Source: Nitrospira sp.
GTDB taxonomy: Bacteria > Nitrospirota > Nitrospiria > Nitrospirales > Nitrospiraceae
Reading direction: 5' to 3'
Length of the DNA: 53,125 nt
Assembly (NCBI GenBank): GCA_024331125.1
Contig: JANDJI010000009.1
Span: 5,001-58,125, forward strand
The translations under genes were made by a program, and so were the position numbers. Below are positions 1 through 8,525 of the stretch, in pieces. Below the pieces are notes generated by a model. The model saw only the letters and a list, made by a program, of their open reading frames with translations. It ran no database searches and was not told the DNA's origin. Position 1 is the first letter of the stretch, and each line of letters starts with the position of its first letter.

Positions 1-645
1 CCATTTGAGGAGATAGACCTTGGCGATGCGCAGTGCTTCGCCGGGATTGGCGTGACGTGCGATGATGTGGATCGCGAGGTCGTGCCAAGATGTGGTTCCG
101 CCAGCGGTCACGATGCGACCATCGCGGTCTCCAATGACGAGGTTCGGCTCGGGGTGAAACTGTACATTGGGGTAGCGTTTACGGAACAGCTCCTGGTAGG
201 CCCAGTGAGAGGTCGCAGAACAGCCGTCGAGCAGACCGGTGGCCGCCAGCATTACCGCACCTGAGCAAGCGGAGTATAGAAAAGCTCCCTGCTTGTAGGC
301 CCTACGTAACCAGTTCATTAGAGTCGGATAGCGGTCGCGCAGATCCTCGTCTGGCCCGAGCCAGAGTTCAGGCAGGATAATGACGCGTGCTTTCGGATTG
401 TCGTCTATGACGCAGTCGGGCTTAACGGGGATGCCGTTGCCGCAGACAAAGAGCTTCCTTCTCAGTGCAACGATGCGCACGTTGAACAGGGTCTTGCCGT
501 TGCCCTGCCGTGTAAGGGTTTCCCACACACCGCCCGCCGCCTTGAGCACGTCTACCATGCCGTACAGCGCCGACCCGGCGGTCTCCGGGACGGCGACGAT
601 GAGCACGTCCACCTGGGTTTCCCCTGATTTCTGGAAAGCAGCCAT
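1..645 (-). CDS. GlxA-type AraC-family transcriptional regulator, N-terminal part (3' end outside window)
   Basis: Translating the minus strand from the ATG at 645 gives 215 open codons that run off the window edge. The protein has a DJ-1/PfpI (class I amidotransferase-like) fold: a beta strand VDVLIVAVPE near residue 12, LPELWLG near residue 93, and the nucleophile-elbow-like YSACSGAVMLA with a cysteine, followed by GLLDGCSATSHW. In GlxA-type regulators this domain senses a small molecule and a C-terminal AraC helix-turn-helix binds DNA; that half would lie beyond position 1. An AGGA ribosome site precedes the ATG. It is divergent from the OsmC operon (267-bp gap), so control of that operon is plausible but inferred. 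Without the C-terminus a stand-alone DJ-1 protein cannot be excluded. Confidence 0.8.
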   Translation of the reverse strand, partial: MAAFQKSGETQVDVLIVAVPETAGSALYGMVDVLKAAGGVWETLTRQGNGKTLFNVRIVALRRKLFVCGNGIPVKPDCVIDDNPKARVIILPELWLGPDEDLRDRYPTLMNWLRRAYKQGAFLYSACSGAVMLAATGLLDGCSATSHWAYQELFRKRYPNVQFHPEPNLVIGDRDGRIVTAGGTTSWHDLAIHIIARHANPGEALRIAKVYLLKW

Positions 646-912
646 GGATTTATTCCTGCGATGTAAAGGTCCAATTGGAACGCGCGGATCATAGCAAAGG
701 TGTGTATCGACCTCCAGGGATGATGGGAAGTAGTGATTGCGCGTAGAGTTGGAACTCAAGCCATCAATTCAATTAGTGGCACGAAAGGCCAGTTTTCGTC
801 ACAAACGCACCTTACGCTCTTAGCTGCCAAGCAGTATTGTTCTCCTGCGGCGATAGGAAGCAGGCGGCGATCTGATGCCGGCCCACATTAACCCTTACCT
901 AAGGAGATCATC

Positions 913-1512
913 ATGGACAAGCAAGTCAACAACACCTGCAACGGGCTCGACATTGAACAAATGGGCCAAACCGTCAGAGCGCTCAAGAACGATCCGGCCC
1001 TGGCTCAGTTCCAGTTCCGCGCCCGAAACCAGTGGATCAACGGCGGAGAGAACCGCTCGACGATCAAGGACTTCTACGGTGCGGGGTCGGAGGACACGTC
1101 GCGCAGCGAAGCCTTCATCTTCACTAATGGCGAGCCCCCGGTGCTGCTCGGGCACAACGAGGGCGCCAATCCTGTCGAATATCTCCTCCACGCGCTGGCC
1201 GGCTGTGTCACGACAACCACGGTGCTGCACGCAGCGGCACGCGGGATCAAATTGCGCAAGTTGTCGACAGAGCTCACCGGCAACATCAACTTACAGGGTT
1301 TGCTTGCGCTCGACGACAGCGTGCCCGCCGGCTACGAGTCGATCCACATCAGGATGAACATTGAGGCTGACTGCAGTGATGAGGATCTGGCGGAGCTTAT
1401 TGATTTCGCCCAGCAGCATTCGCCGGTGTGCAACACGGTCTGTCGCCCGGTACCCGTGAAGATTGAGCGCGCTGTCGTCAAGCGTGACGGACCTGAAGCG
1501 CACGCTGCATGA
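913..1512 (+). CDS. OsmC/Ohr-family peroxiredoxin-like protein
   Basis: The protein has 199 residues. It carries the OsmC signature in its middle (NPVEYLLHALAGC, Cys98) and the second conserved cysteine in HSPVCNTVC (Cys173). In this family these two cysteines reduce organic hydroperoxides with a thiol donor. The N-terminal 60 residues are longer than in minimal OsmC proteins. An AAGGAG site lies just upstream of the ATG. It is the first gene of a three-gene plus-strand run whose other members are also small stress or detoxification families, suggesting a peroxide- or electrophile-defence operon. Family assignment is firm; the substrate is unknown. Confidence 0.88.
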   Translation: MDKQVNNTCNGLDIEQMGQTVRALKNDPALAQFQFRARNQWINGGENRSTIKDFYGAGSEDTSRSEAFIFTNGEPPVLLGHNEGANPVEYLLHALAGCVTTTTVLHAAARGIKLRKLSTELTGNINLQGLLALDDSVPAGYESIHIRMNIEADCSDEDLAELIDFAQQHSPVCNTVCRPVPVKIERAVVKRDGPEAHAA

Positions 1513-1603
1513 CTTGCCGAAGGAAGGAGCCCGGTGGGCGACGCCGCCGGGCTTGCTTCCCCGGTCGTTTCCACTGATGTCAAGAACCAATGGAGGAACG
1601 TTC

Positions 1604-2134
1604 ATGCGATTTCTGGTTGAATGGATCCGGCGCGCCGCCGAAGCCAGACTTCGTGTGCCAACCGGTTACATTACGGAGCTAGGCGAGGCGACGTTTCCGG
1701 GGTTTATCAAGTTTGTCTTGTTCCTCCCCTTAGCAGGGCATCGAGGCAGAACGGAGGGTGCCCTATTACACGCAGCACGGTTGGTCACATTTCGGCACGA
1801 GGACTGCGGAAGCTGCTTGCAGGGTGCGATCAACGTGGCCTTGGACGAGGGGGTTGAGCCGTCGTCCGTCGCAGCCGTGTTGGGCGGCGATCATTCGGCC
1901 ATGCCACCTGCGGTGTCTCTCATAGTACGGTTCACGGAAGGGGTCCTAGCCATGGATGGCCCGGAATGTGAGCCCCGTCAGGAAATCCTCGACCGTTACG
2001 GCGTCACCACATTGGCTGAGGTGTCGCTTGCCATCGCAAGTGCGCGCGTGTTTCCGACCATCAAAAGGGGGCTCGGACATTCGGTCAGTTGCGCAGCCGT
2101 GAAGCCCGCCGTTCTCATCAAGGCAATATCCTAA
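1604..2134 (+). CDS. AhpD/carboxymuconolactone decarboxylase-like protein
   Basis: The open frame extends upstream to 1463, overlapping the OsmC gene, but the ATG at 1604 has a GGAGG site 7 bases away and gives a sensible 176-residue protein. The motif HEDCGSC (Cys68, Cys71) matches the E-x-x-C-x-x-C redox pair of AhpD-like members of the CMD family. The helix after it (GAINVALDEG) is also family-like, although the usual histidine a few residues after the second cysteine is not evident. The role is probably a thiol-disulphide or peroxide-related reaction alongside OsmC. The assignment rests on the cysteine motif and overall helical pattern, so it is weaker than for its neighbours. Confidence 0.68.
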   Translation: MRFLVEWIRRAAEARLRVPTGYITELGEATFPGFIKFVLFLPLAGHRGRTEGALLHAARLVTFRHEDCGSCLQGAINVALDEGVEPSSVAAVLGGDHSAMPPAVSLIVRFTEGVLAMDGPECEPRQEILDRYGVTTLAEVSLAIASARVFPTIKRGLGHSVSCAAVKPAVLIKAIS

Positions 2135-2146
2135 GGAGGAAGATTC

Positions 2147-2524
2147 GTGGAATTAAACCAGATCACGTTGCCCGCAGTCGATGTTGCGGAATCGATTCGC
2201 TTCTACCGTACGATGGGCTTCGAGCCGATCGTTGAGGAGTCGCATTACGCACGCTTCCGATCGACCGTCGGTGATGCAACCTTTTCGGTGCACGCTGTCG
2301 GAGAAATCTTTGGGCCCTCGCAGACGGTCGTCTATTTCGAGTGCCAGTCGCTCGACGAGGAGGTTGATGCACTAAAGGCCAAGGGGATCGCGTTTTTCCA
2401 GGAGCCACGTGATGAGCCATGGCTGTGGCGAGAGGCACGCATGCACGATCCCTCCGGAAACACGATCTGCCTCTACCATGCCGGGAAGAATCGGCTGGCT
2501 CCGCCATGGAAAGTGAGGCGCTGA
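2147..2524 (+). CDS. VOC-family (glyoxalase/bleomycin-resistance-like) protein
   Basis: This 125-residue protein starts at GTG 2147, with AAGGAGG seven bases upstream, 12 bp after the preceding stop codon. The N-terminal strand NQITLPAVDVAESIRFYRTMGF and the C-terminal ARMHDPSGNTICLYHAG are classic vicinal-oxygen-chelate half-domains. His and Glu metal-ligand candidates lie in the repeats, though the full ligand set cannot be confirmed by eye. Such proteins act as glyoxalases, dioxygenases or binding proteins for electrophiles. It closes the OsmC/CMD/VOC operon; immediately downstream is decayed transposon DNA, so the operon end may mark an island boundary. Confidence 0.85.
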   Translation: MELNQITLPAVDVAESIRFYRTMGFEPIVEESHYARFRSTVGDATFSVHAVGEIFGPSQTVVYFECQSLDEEVDALKAKGIAFFQEPRDEPWLWREARMHDPSGNTICLYHAGKNRLAPPWKVRR

Positions 2525-2739
2525 CAAGCTTATGGGTAAGTCTTGTCTCTTGAACAAAGCAAGGTCTCGTATTGTGTCTATCGAGTAACAAGGCCGAGCC
2601 AGCCGTTGCATCCCTAAGTTTTCGGTGGGTGATGGCATCAATTTGCGATGCTGTTGCGCTGCACCGTGTCCTAGAACGTGGCCACAAGAGCCGCCATATA
2701 CAGCGCAGCCCGCAAGTGCGCGCCCCCCCAAATTGCCCG

Positions 2740-3007
2740 TCGGCCTTCCGGCCGCGCGTATTACGCAGGCCACTTGATGGTAGTCACAGCGCTTGCCGGT
2801 GTCGCGCAGTTCCTGACACATTCGGGGACTCCCGATCCAGCCATCATGCGAGGTCCGGATCTCCTGCATGCACGCACCAGCCTGGCGTTCTCCGCGATGC
2901 GGGCACTGGGCGGGGCGCGTGGTCCAACCATACTAGTTACTGGCCGACACACGTCAACGCCGACACATTCATTGGATGGGCAACGCCTCGTGGCATCGTT
3001 GGATCAT
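2740..3007 (-). pseudogene. IS3-family transposase OrfB remnant (N-terminal part)
   Basis: Reading the minus strand from the ATG at 3007 recovers, in three different frames, the start of an IS3-type OrfB: MIQRCHEALPIQ, then MCRR, then GWTTRP and SARIAENARLVR, then EIRTSHDGWIGSPRMCQELR. This order matches the HTH_21-type region that precedes the DDE integrase domain. Stop codons interrupt it after IQ and RR, and frame changes follow. No DDE catalytic core can be found downstream, down to the VOC gene. It is therefore a dead, 3'-truncated copy. The lower boundary is approximate. Confidence 0.75.
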
Positions 3008-3009
3008 CC

Positions 3010-3301
3010 GATGCCTCCCGGCGACGCTCTCGCAACGTACGCGGCCGACTCGCGCAAACGATCCCGCTCCTTCGTGGCGCGAAATGGCTCCCGCCGCAAC
3101 TGGCTCAGTTCTTCTCCCGCGCGCCCATTTTTCTACAAAGGCTTGCTGGGGCTGACGGCGTCACTCGCGCCGCCACCGTCCCAACCCATTGGCCCCGATG
3201 CCCAGGTCGACGGCGAGCTGATGCACTGTCACTTCCGGTGCCTCGATCAAGACCACCGCTTCCCGTTTGTACACCGCTGACCACTTGCGTCGGGCTCCCA
3301 T
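3010..3301 (-). pseudogene. IS3-family transposase OrfA remnant
   Basis: From the ATG at 3301 the minus strand reads as a typical IS3 OrfA: GARRKWSAVYKREAVVLI, then a helix-turn-helix LAVDLGIGANGLGRWRRE. It is stopped by TGA at 3163-3161. In another frame the leucine-zipper part continues as EELSQLRRE and TKERDRLRESAAY. Intact OrfA proteins have the HTH followed by this zipper in a single frame. At least one stop and one frame change make this copy non-functional. It sits directly upstream of the OrfB remnant in the normal IS3 order. No terminal repeats could be identified with confidence. Confidence 0.8.
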
Positions 3302-3528
3302 GACACCCCTTCTCACCCATTCATTATGGGCCTTTAGTCAGATGTCCGTAAAATCAGGGCAGAACCCCGGGGTCAATGATGCTTCGAAAAGCGTGATATT
3401 AGGAGGCTCCGTCAGCCCGATACTCACGAAAGAAGGTGAACAGCTTGCAGAGAAGGAACGACAAAGAACAACTTGCTTCACGGTGTGAGGTTCACACAGC
3501 AGATCAGTAGATATAGTCATGCAATGGT

Positions 3529-3532
3529 CTAA
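3529..3532. repeat. Target-site duplication CTAA, left copy of IS5 element
   Basis: The bases CTAA directly abut the left terminal repeat and are repeated exactly at the right end. They fit the YTAR consensus produced by IS5-group transposases. Confidence 0.88.
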
Positions 3533-3550
3533 GGAAGGTCTGATTAATTC
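3533..3550 (+). repeat. Left terminal inverted repeat of IS5 element
   Basis: Reads GGAAGGTCTGATTAATTC. It matches the reverse complement of 4693-4710 at 17 of 18 positions. Confidence 0.92.
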
Positions 3551-3683
3551 ACAGTTTCATTCAAAAAGCTGTTTCTCGAATGATTCTCAGGTCAACTTCG
3601 GCAGGTATCCGCTCATCCGAGGGCTCGTTTATGGGGGAGGCCACCGTCTGATGGCCCGTGGCCAGCCTCCGGTCCCCCGTTCC

Positions 3684-4640
3684 CTAGGCCCCTGCTATGA
3701 GCCGCCGCCGCGCCACATATAGATTCGCTAACCCGCAGCGAATCTGGAGCCAATGGGTGTTCTTCGCCAGCCCGCGGTACCGGACTTTGCCCCCCCCGAA
3801 GATCCGCTGGATCACCAAGAACGCATGCTCCACTTTCGCCCGCACTGTTGACTTCGTGTGGTTTCTCGCCCGCTCCGCCTCACTCAGTGGCCGATGCCGA
3901 TGCGCTTTGGCCTGCACGAAACTCTTGGCCTTGGGGGCGTGCTGTCGAATCCCGGCCCGCGGCCCACGGTAAGCCGAGTCCCCCCATCCCCGCGTTTCTT
4001 GCCCATGCAGCAGCTTGGGCAACACCTGACTGTCAGGCCCAGTGGCAGCCGTTGCTGCTACGGAATGAATCAGCTTCGTCTGCCTGTCCACGCCCACAGG
4101 GGCCTTCATGCCGAAATACCACTGGTTGCCCTGCTTCGGCTGATGCATCTCTGGATCTCGCTGCTTCTGACGATGCTGTGTGGAACTCGGGGCGGCACTG
4201 ATGGTGGCATCGACAAGCGTCCCGCGGCTGACCTTCAGTCCGTGGGCGGCCAGATACGCCCCAATCCGGGCAAAGAGTTGCTCCCCAATCCGGTGAGCTT
4301 CCAGCAAATGCCGAAACTGGCAGATCGTCGTCTCATCCGGCACGGGTTCGCGGCCCAGATCCATGCCCACAAACTGCCGCATGGCGTGGGAGTCGTAGAG
4401 CGCCTCTTCGATGGCCGGATCCGACAGGTTGAACCACTGTTGCAGACAATGCAGCCGCAGCATGCGTTCGATCCCCACCGGTGGTCGCCCGGGGCCTTCG
4501 CCCTTGGGATAGACCGGCTCGATCGTGGCGACTAAGTCCGTCCAGGGCACAACGCGATCCATCTCGCCGAGGAACTGTTCGCGGCGGGTGGGCTTGCGAT
4601 ACTGTGTAAACGTGACTTCGGCAAAGGTCTGCTGGTGCAT
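3684..4640 (-). CDS. IS5-family transposase
   Basis: This is a full-length DDE transposase of 318 residues. An N-terminal region (TFAEVTFTQYRKPTRREQFL) precedes the DUF772-type domain with RPPVGIERMLRLHCLQQWFNLSDPAIEEALYDS. The DDE core includes the first Asp in GTLVDATI, the second in GWGDSAYRG, and the Glu in KSTVRAKVEHAFLVIQRIFG. The protein then continues to LANLYVARR as in other IS5 transposases. There are no stops or frame breaks. It catalyses cut-and-paste movement of the surrounding 1178-bp element. High confidence. Confidence 0.95.
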   Translation of the reverse strand: MHQQTFAEVTFTQYRKPTRREQFLGEMDRVVPWTDLVATIEPVYPKGEGPGRPPVGIERMLRLHCLQQWFNLSDPAIEEALYDSHAMRQFVGMDLGREPVPDETTICQFRHLLEAHRIGEQLFARIGAYLAAHGLKVSRGTLVDATISAAPSSTQHRQKQRDPEMHQPKQGNQWYFGMKAPVGVDRQTKLIHSVAATAATGPDSQVLPKLLHGQETRGWGDSAYRGPRAGIRQHAPKAKSFVQAKAHRHRPLSEAERARNHTKSTVRAKVEHAFLVIQRIFGGGKVRYRGLAKNTHWLQIRCGLANLYVARRRLIAGA

Positions 4641-4692
4641 GAGCTGCGCCTCCCGTTCAGTGCTGCACTACCCGTAGCCCATTATGAGAGAG

Positions 4693-4710
4693 GAATAAAT
4701 CAGACCTTCC
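4693..4710 (-). repeat. Right terminal inverted repeat of IS5 element
   Basis: The reverse complement reads GGAAGGTCTGATTTATTC, with one mismatch to the left end. Confidence 0.92.
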
Positions 4711-4714
4711 CTAA
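4711..4714. repeat. Target-site duplication CTAA, right copy of IS5 element
   Basis: Exact copy of 3529-3532 abutting the right terminal repeat. Confidence 0.88.
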
Positions 4715-4783
4715 CACCGCTTAGTGATGACGGGGGTGGTGCGCACTTGCCCGGAGTTGGTGAGCGATGAGCACTCGGTTGCT

Positions 4784-5203
4784 TCATCCTCTGCTGAATT
4801 TGATCCCCTGCTCCCATCCGTAAAGGACCGCCTCGCGGTGCTCACTCCAGGCGCCCAGCGTCCGTTCATCCCATTGAGCCCGAGCTTGGGGTTCGACGAT
4901 GTTCCAGTTGACTTTCTGATTCTCCGAATCGCGGGCCAGGTCAAATCCATATTTATAGGCGAGTCGATAATGATTGTAGCTGAATCCCGATGAGGCGTAG
5001 TGCGACCGGTAATGGGCCTGAAACGAAGATTCAAGGGCTGTGAACTGATCAGGTTCACGTACTGATCGAGCCTCCTCCTGCGCGTGCTGTGCGGCAAGCT
5101 GCATCGTGTTCATTCTGGGATGGTTGACCGGCATGAGGCGCAGGATGACCCAGACGGCGGGGATGAGCAAAATGAGGAATCGAACCACCGTCGTGGATTT
5201 CAT
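4784..5203 (-). CDS. Hypothetical single-pass membrane or secreted protein
   Basis: I chose the ATG at 5203, which gives 139 residues beginning MKSTTVVRFLILLIPAVWVILRL. This is an N-terminal hydrophobic helix that anchors the protein or acts as a signal. A GAGG site precedes it; the frame remains open to 5266. The rest is a soluble, alpha-helical, Tyr-rich region (YRSHYASSGFSYNHYRLAYKYGFDLA) ending in GWEQGIKF. The repeated aromatic-helix pattern is seen in small conserved proteins of unknown role. I do not recognise a family. The stop lies 70 bp beyond the IS5 insertion point, so the gene is intact. Confidence 0.65.
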   Translation of the reverse strand: MKSTTVVRFLILLIPAVWVILRLMPVNHPRMNTMQLAAQHAQEEARSVREPDQFTALESSFQAHYRSHYASSGFSYNHYRLAYKYGFDLARDSENQKVNWNIVEPQARAQWDERTLGAWSEHREAVLYGWEQGIKFSRG

Positions 5204-5512
5204 GGGAAACCTCGGCAGGATGAACAATATGATACGGCGGGCCGATGCAGATTGCCATAGAAACAAACGTCAGCTTGGCAGCTCAGATCCGCCGGACCGC
5301 CGGACCATTGACGGAACAGTCAGGCCACGGAGAGAACGAAAGTGGAAGAAAGAATTTCTCTACACGGTGTCTCGAATTAGGAGCGGGTGCCCTGGTTTCC
5401 GGGAGCGAGATCGGAAGCACCGTCTCAGGCCCGGTTTGTGGCCGAGCCGGCATGGAGCTGATCGTGAACATAGAGGTGTACGTTGTGATGAAGACGTCCG
5501 TGAACGGTGTTC

Positions 5513-6652
5513 TCACGCTGAACGCATGTGCCACTGATTACCCAACATTCCTAAAGGATTCCGTCTGCGTCTGGTGTCGTCGTGCGGAACTCCGTCGATG
5601 CTCATGCGGATGTCGGCGTTGACGTGTCCCACGAGGTAGTAACTATGTTCAACCAACCCCTTAACGATCGGCGTGCAGTCGATTTGATGAACTTTGTTAT
5701 GGACAAGGTTGGGACGTGCCGCTCCGTTTGAACCCAGCCGATCGGGATTGCCTTTCGTGAAATCAGACACCACCAGCGCGACGTCGCCGCGGTTGTGATA
5801 GACGTCCACGCTCCTTGCCAATTCGTGGAGGCGGCCGAGCGGTTGGCCCGCCTCCAACACGGTGTCGTCCACATCCGGCGAACAGAGGAAAATGTGTTCG
5901 AAAATGCGGGGCAGTGCATCGCCGGGCGTAAAGGCGTCGCACCGGGTGATGGCGTTTTGAAGAAGGTAATTACCCATGGAATGGCAGAGGAGGTGCAAGT
6001 CTTGTTGACAGAGTTGCTGGTTGTCCTGTCGAAGTCGGGCCAGGAAGTCTCTCACTTTCAAGATGCCCCGTCCGAAGGCGTTACCGGAGGCGGCAGCTTC
6101 CGACCGGTCGGATTTGTAGGAGACGAAGGGCAGCGCCAATCCGTCGGAAGGCCAGGTAAAGAGCACCACCTGCACCTGCTGGGCGGGGTCTTTCTCCGGA
6201 CAGCGATTGAGCATTTCCTGAAGAGCCAGCGCGGAGCCGACCGCGTCCGTCCAGGAGACATTAAAGCCATGAATGTAAATGAGCACGTCCGTGTTCTTTT
6301 GCATGATGGTTTGCAGATCCGCAAACGCCGCTTGAGATCCCAGCTTGACGCCGGCCTGGTGAGTTTCGGCGATCGATCGATCGATTTTTTCCCGGTAGGC
6401 GATGATGTCGGCGGATGCGGCGCACTTGGCGAGATATTTGGTCAACCCCTCCCCGTCGCCGACGCCCATCCGTCCCCGATCCGCCCGGGCAAACTTGGCG
6501 ATTTTGGACTCATCGGCTTGCACCAGTGCCCGACCGAAGCGCAGGTTCTCGGCCCCGTCGTCGCTGAATTTCTTTCCGTAGCCGTCCGGTCGCCAGCGGT
6601 CCTTGCCGAGGTGATTTCGATTGGTTGCGTAGAAGAGCCTGAGAGCACTCAT
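5513..6652 (-). CDS. DUF900-type alpha/beta hydrolase
   Basis: The protein has 379 residues. It opens with SALRLFYATNRN, the typical start of DUF900 (COG4782) hydrolases. The oxyanion region is IYIHGFN (128-131), a TWPSDG strand follows at about 166, and the nucleophile elbow is LLCHSMGN with Ser225. Asp candidates lie in LCSPDVDDTV and the terminal His region in GLVEHSYYLVGH. There is no signal peptide, so it is probably cytoplasmic. The family includes esterase- or lipase-like enzymes of unknown substrate. It is monocistronic, with 277 bp of non-coding DNA between it and the divergent next gene. Confidence 0.85.
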   Translation of the reverse strand: MSALRLFYATNRNHLGKDRWRPDGYGKKFSDDGAENLRFGRALVQADESKIAKFARADRGRMGVGDGEGLTKYLAKCAASADIIAYREKIDRSIAETHQAGVKLGSQAAFADLQTIMQKNTDVLIYIHGFNVSWTDAVGSALALQEMLNRCPEKDPAQQVQVVLFTWPSDGLALPFVSYKSDRSEAAASGNAFGRGILKVRDFLARLRQDNQQLCQQDLHLLCHSMGNYLLQNAITRCDAFTPGDALPRIFEHIFLCSPDVDDTVLEAGQPLGRLHELARSVDVYHNRGDVALVVSDFTKGNPDRLGSNGAARPNLVHNKVHQIDCTPIVKGLVEHSYYLVGHVNADIRMSIDGVPHDDTRRRRNPLGMLGNQWHMRSA

Positions 6653-6929
6653 GGTCGAGACTCCTTTTCTGAGCCGGGGTCGGCAATGAAATGAACAATG
6701 ATGGGCTGCTCTGCTTATCGATTTCGAGGGGGAAAGTCAAGAACGGGCATCGCGGGGTCGGACCGGTAAACGGGATGAGGAAGCGTTGTAAAGCGAAGTA
6801 GTGAGAGCGGTCGATCCGGCTTGATTTGCCGATGTTCTCTGGGAATAATCCACACCCTGCTTGGCGCAAAGACTGCCGGCGGAGGGGCCTGATTTCAGGT
6901 CATGAAGCAAGAAAACGAAGGGGAACACC

Positions 6930-7337
6930 ATGATGAAGCCATTGGCGATCGCGGTCGGACTAGTGTTCATGGCTATCGAATCGGTTGCTGCGGGGTGGGT
7001 GTCACTGGGAGGCGATGAGACGGCGGGCATGACGATCTATATCGACGCTTCGGCCATGGAGAAAAACGGCGACCGCCGGACCGTCTGGGTGCTGTATGAT
7101 TTTAAAAATGCACAGACCAAGGAAGGCGGAGTCTCGTTTCGTTCGGCAAAAATTCAGCGGGAATATGACTGTGCCAAGGCACTCACTCGAATTTTGATGA
7201 TCCAGCATTTTGCCGGGCCGATGGAAAGCGGCAAGAAGGTGTTGGAGAAGGCCGCTGCCGATCAAGAATGGGAATCGGTCGGTCAGCTTGAATCCGGCAC
7301 CGTGGCCAAGGATTTGTGGACCTTGGCATGTGAATAA
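6930..7337 (+). CDS. Secreted surface-adhesin E-like protein
   Basis: This is a 135-residue protein with an N-terminal signal peptide (KPLAIAVGLVFMAIESVAAG, cleavage probably after VAA). The mature part starts WVSLGGDETAGMTIYIDASAMEKNGD and continues VWVLYDFKNAQ and YDCAKALTRIL. This resembles the surface-adhesin protein E / CNP1-like family, which has two cysteines likely forming a disulphide (YDC and the terminal LAC). A GAAGGGG site lies just upstream. It is a single gene, probably periplasmic or exported. The family name does not prove adhesion. Confidence 0.72.
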   Translation: MMKPLAIAVGLVFMAIESVAAGWVSLGGDETAGMTIYIDASAMEKNGDRRTVWVLYDFKNAQTKEGGVSFRSAKIQREYDCAKALTRILMIQHFAGPMESGKKVLEKAAADQEWESVGQLESGTVAKDLWTLACE

Positions 7338-7451
7338 CGTCGTCATGGTGATGGCCGGCAGGGAGACGGCGCTCTTAATTTACGAGCATGGTGCCATGTC
7401 GGCGAAGAGCTGATTGCGCCGGCGTCGGCGGAATTTGGCCAGGGCGGTCGC

Positions 7452-8504
7452 TCAAATCTCCTGCGCTTCGGGAAGCGGCAAGGTGGCTTGAAGCATTTCC
7501 AGCTTTTCTTCTGTCATCGAACGCAAATTGACCAACGCTTCGCCGGCTCGATACCGCACCCACCATTCCGGATCGTTCAGCAGCGCGGTGAGTCTGGCTT
7601 CATCACTGAGCGTGCCCAATTTCCCCAATGCGGTAGCTGCCTGCACCCGCACATACCACACCGGATGAAAGAGAGACTGACGGATGATCGGGATGTCCGC
7701 TGGGTCTTGAAATTCGCCAAAAACGAACAAGGAGGCCGCCAGAAAATCATCCGACACCTGCGATGATGTTGTCAGGAACTGACGGAGGATCGGTAATCCG
7801 CTGGAGCTCTGCGTGACAGGCAAATGGCGAATCAGCCGGGCGCCGACGGCCGGGTCACCGGTGGTCGCGGCCTGTGCAAGGGTCTCGGATGCCGGATCAT
7901 CACCGGCCGAACGCAAAATCGTTGCGACGGCCAGGGGAGACCAGTCGGTTTGCCGGCCGATCACCGGAATGAGAAGAGGGATTGCGGCTCTCGCTTGGAT
8001 TGCGAGGATGGCCTGAACGGCATGCAAGGCCGCAAAGGGGTTTTGGTGGGTGATCAAGGAATGCAGCGGGCTCCACATCGCTCGGTCGCCGAGTCTTCCC
8101 AAGGTCCGTATCGCCAGCATCTTTCGGTGGAGCCGCCAGCTGCGCAGGAGCGTTCCGGCCCATTGCTGGAACGGGAGACGTTTGGCGAGAGCAACGAGTC
8201 GAGCCGTTTCGTCGATCGATCGGCATTCGTCATAACAGTCGTTCCAAAGGTAGAGCACAAAAATCCGATTGCTGTGGCCGATTGTGAATCGGGAAGGGAG
8301 AGGGGGATGTAGTGGAACGCGTCCTTCAAAAATCGCTTTCCACTTTTTGGTTATGAGACGGGATCGATACTGAGTGATCGATCGTCCGAGGCGGATGCAG
8401 AGAACCCACAGCAAGAGCAAAACAACCAACCCGCCGATGGCGTAGGCCGCCCGGTACCAGACTGCGAGCGTGAGATGATCGTTGAGGGAGAGCAGCTGAT
8501 TCAT
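7452..8504 (-). CDS. Membrane-anchored HEAT-repeat protein
   Basis: The protein has 350 residues. A single transmembrane helix lies at about residues 17-40 (YAIGGLVVLLLLWVLCI), followed by a basic stretch. From about residue 125 onward come alpha-alpha repeats of HEAT or PBS-lyase type (RKMLAIRTLGRLGD, PVWYVRVQAATALGKLG, PEWWVRYRAGEALVNL). Such repeats are protein-binding scaffolds. It lies 21 bp downstream of the YaiO-like gene and opposite a GT2 glycosyltransferase, a grouping seen in envelope polysaccharide export loci. It probably scaffolds the inner-membrane side of that machinery (inference). Confidence 0.82.
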   Translation of the reverse strand: MNQLLSLNDHLTLAVWYRAAYAIGGLVVLLLLWVLCIRLGRSITQYRSRLITKKWKAIFEGRVPLHPPLPSRFTIGHSNRIFVLYLWNDCYDECRSIDETARLVALAKRLPFQQWAGTLLRSWRLHRKMLAIRTLGRLGDRAMWSPLHSLITHQNPFAALHAVQAILAIQARAAIPLLIPVIGRQTDWSPLAVATILRSAGDDPASETLAQAATTGDPAVGARLIRHLPVTQSSSGLPILRQFLTTSSQVSDDFLAASLFVFGEFQDPADIPIIRQSLFHPVWYVRVQAATALGKLGTLSDEARLTALLNDPEWWVRYRAGEALVNLRSMTEEKLEMLQATLPLPEAQEI

Positions 8505-8525
8505 GGGGTGAAGCTATCGAACCGG

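Larger units (their letters stand above)
3533..4710. mobile_element. Complete IS5-family insertion sequence, 1178 bp
   Basis: The element is bounded by imperfect 18-bp inverted repeats beginning GGAAGGTCTGATT, at 3533-3550 and, inverted, at 4693-4710 (one mismatch). It is flanked on both sides by the tetranucleotide CTAA (3529-3532 and 4711-4714). A 4-bp YTAR duplication is the known target signature of the IS5 group. One full-length transposase gene lies inside on the minus strand. Matching ends, intact gene and exact target duplication indicate recent insertion. It landed between the decayed IS3 element and a small membrane-protein gene, and no gene is obviously split by it. Confidence 0.93.

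Noticed and set aside
2572..3303. Plus-strand frame of 243 codons (and an overlapping 200-codon frame)
   Set aside because: They are antisense to the IS3 OrfA/OrfB remnant, which carries recognisable transposase motifs on the minus strand.
5795..6694. Plus-strand 299-codon frame
   Set aside because: Antisense to the DUF900 hydrolase, which has a full family motif set and better codon pattern.
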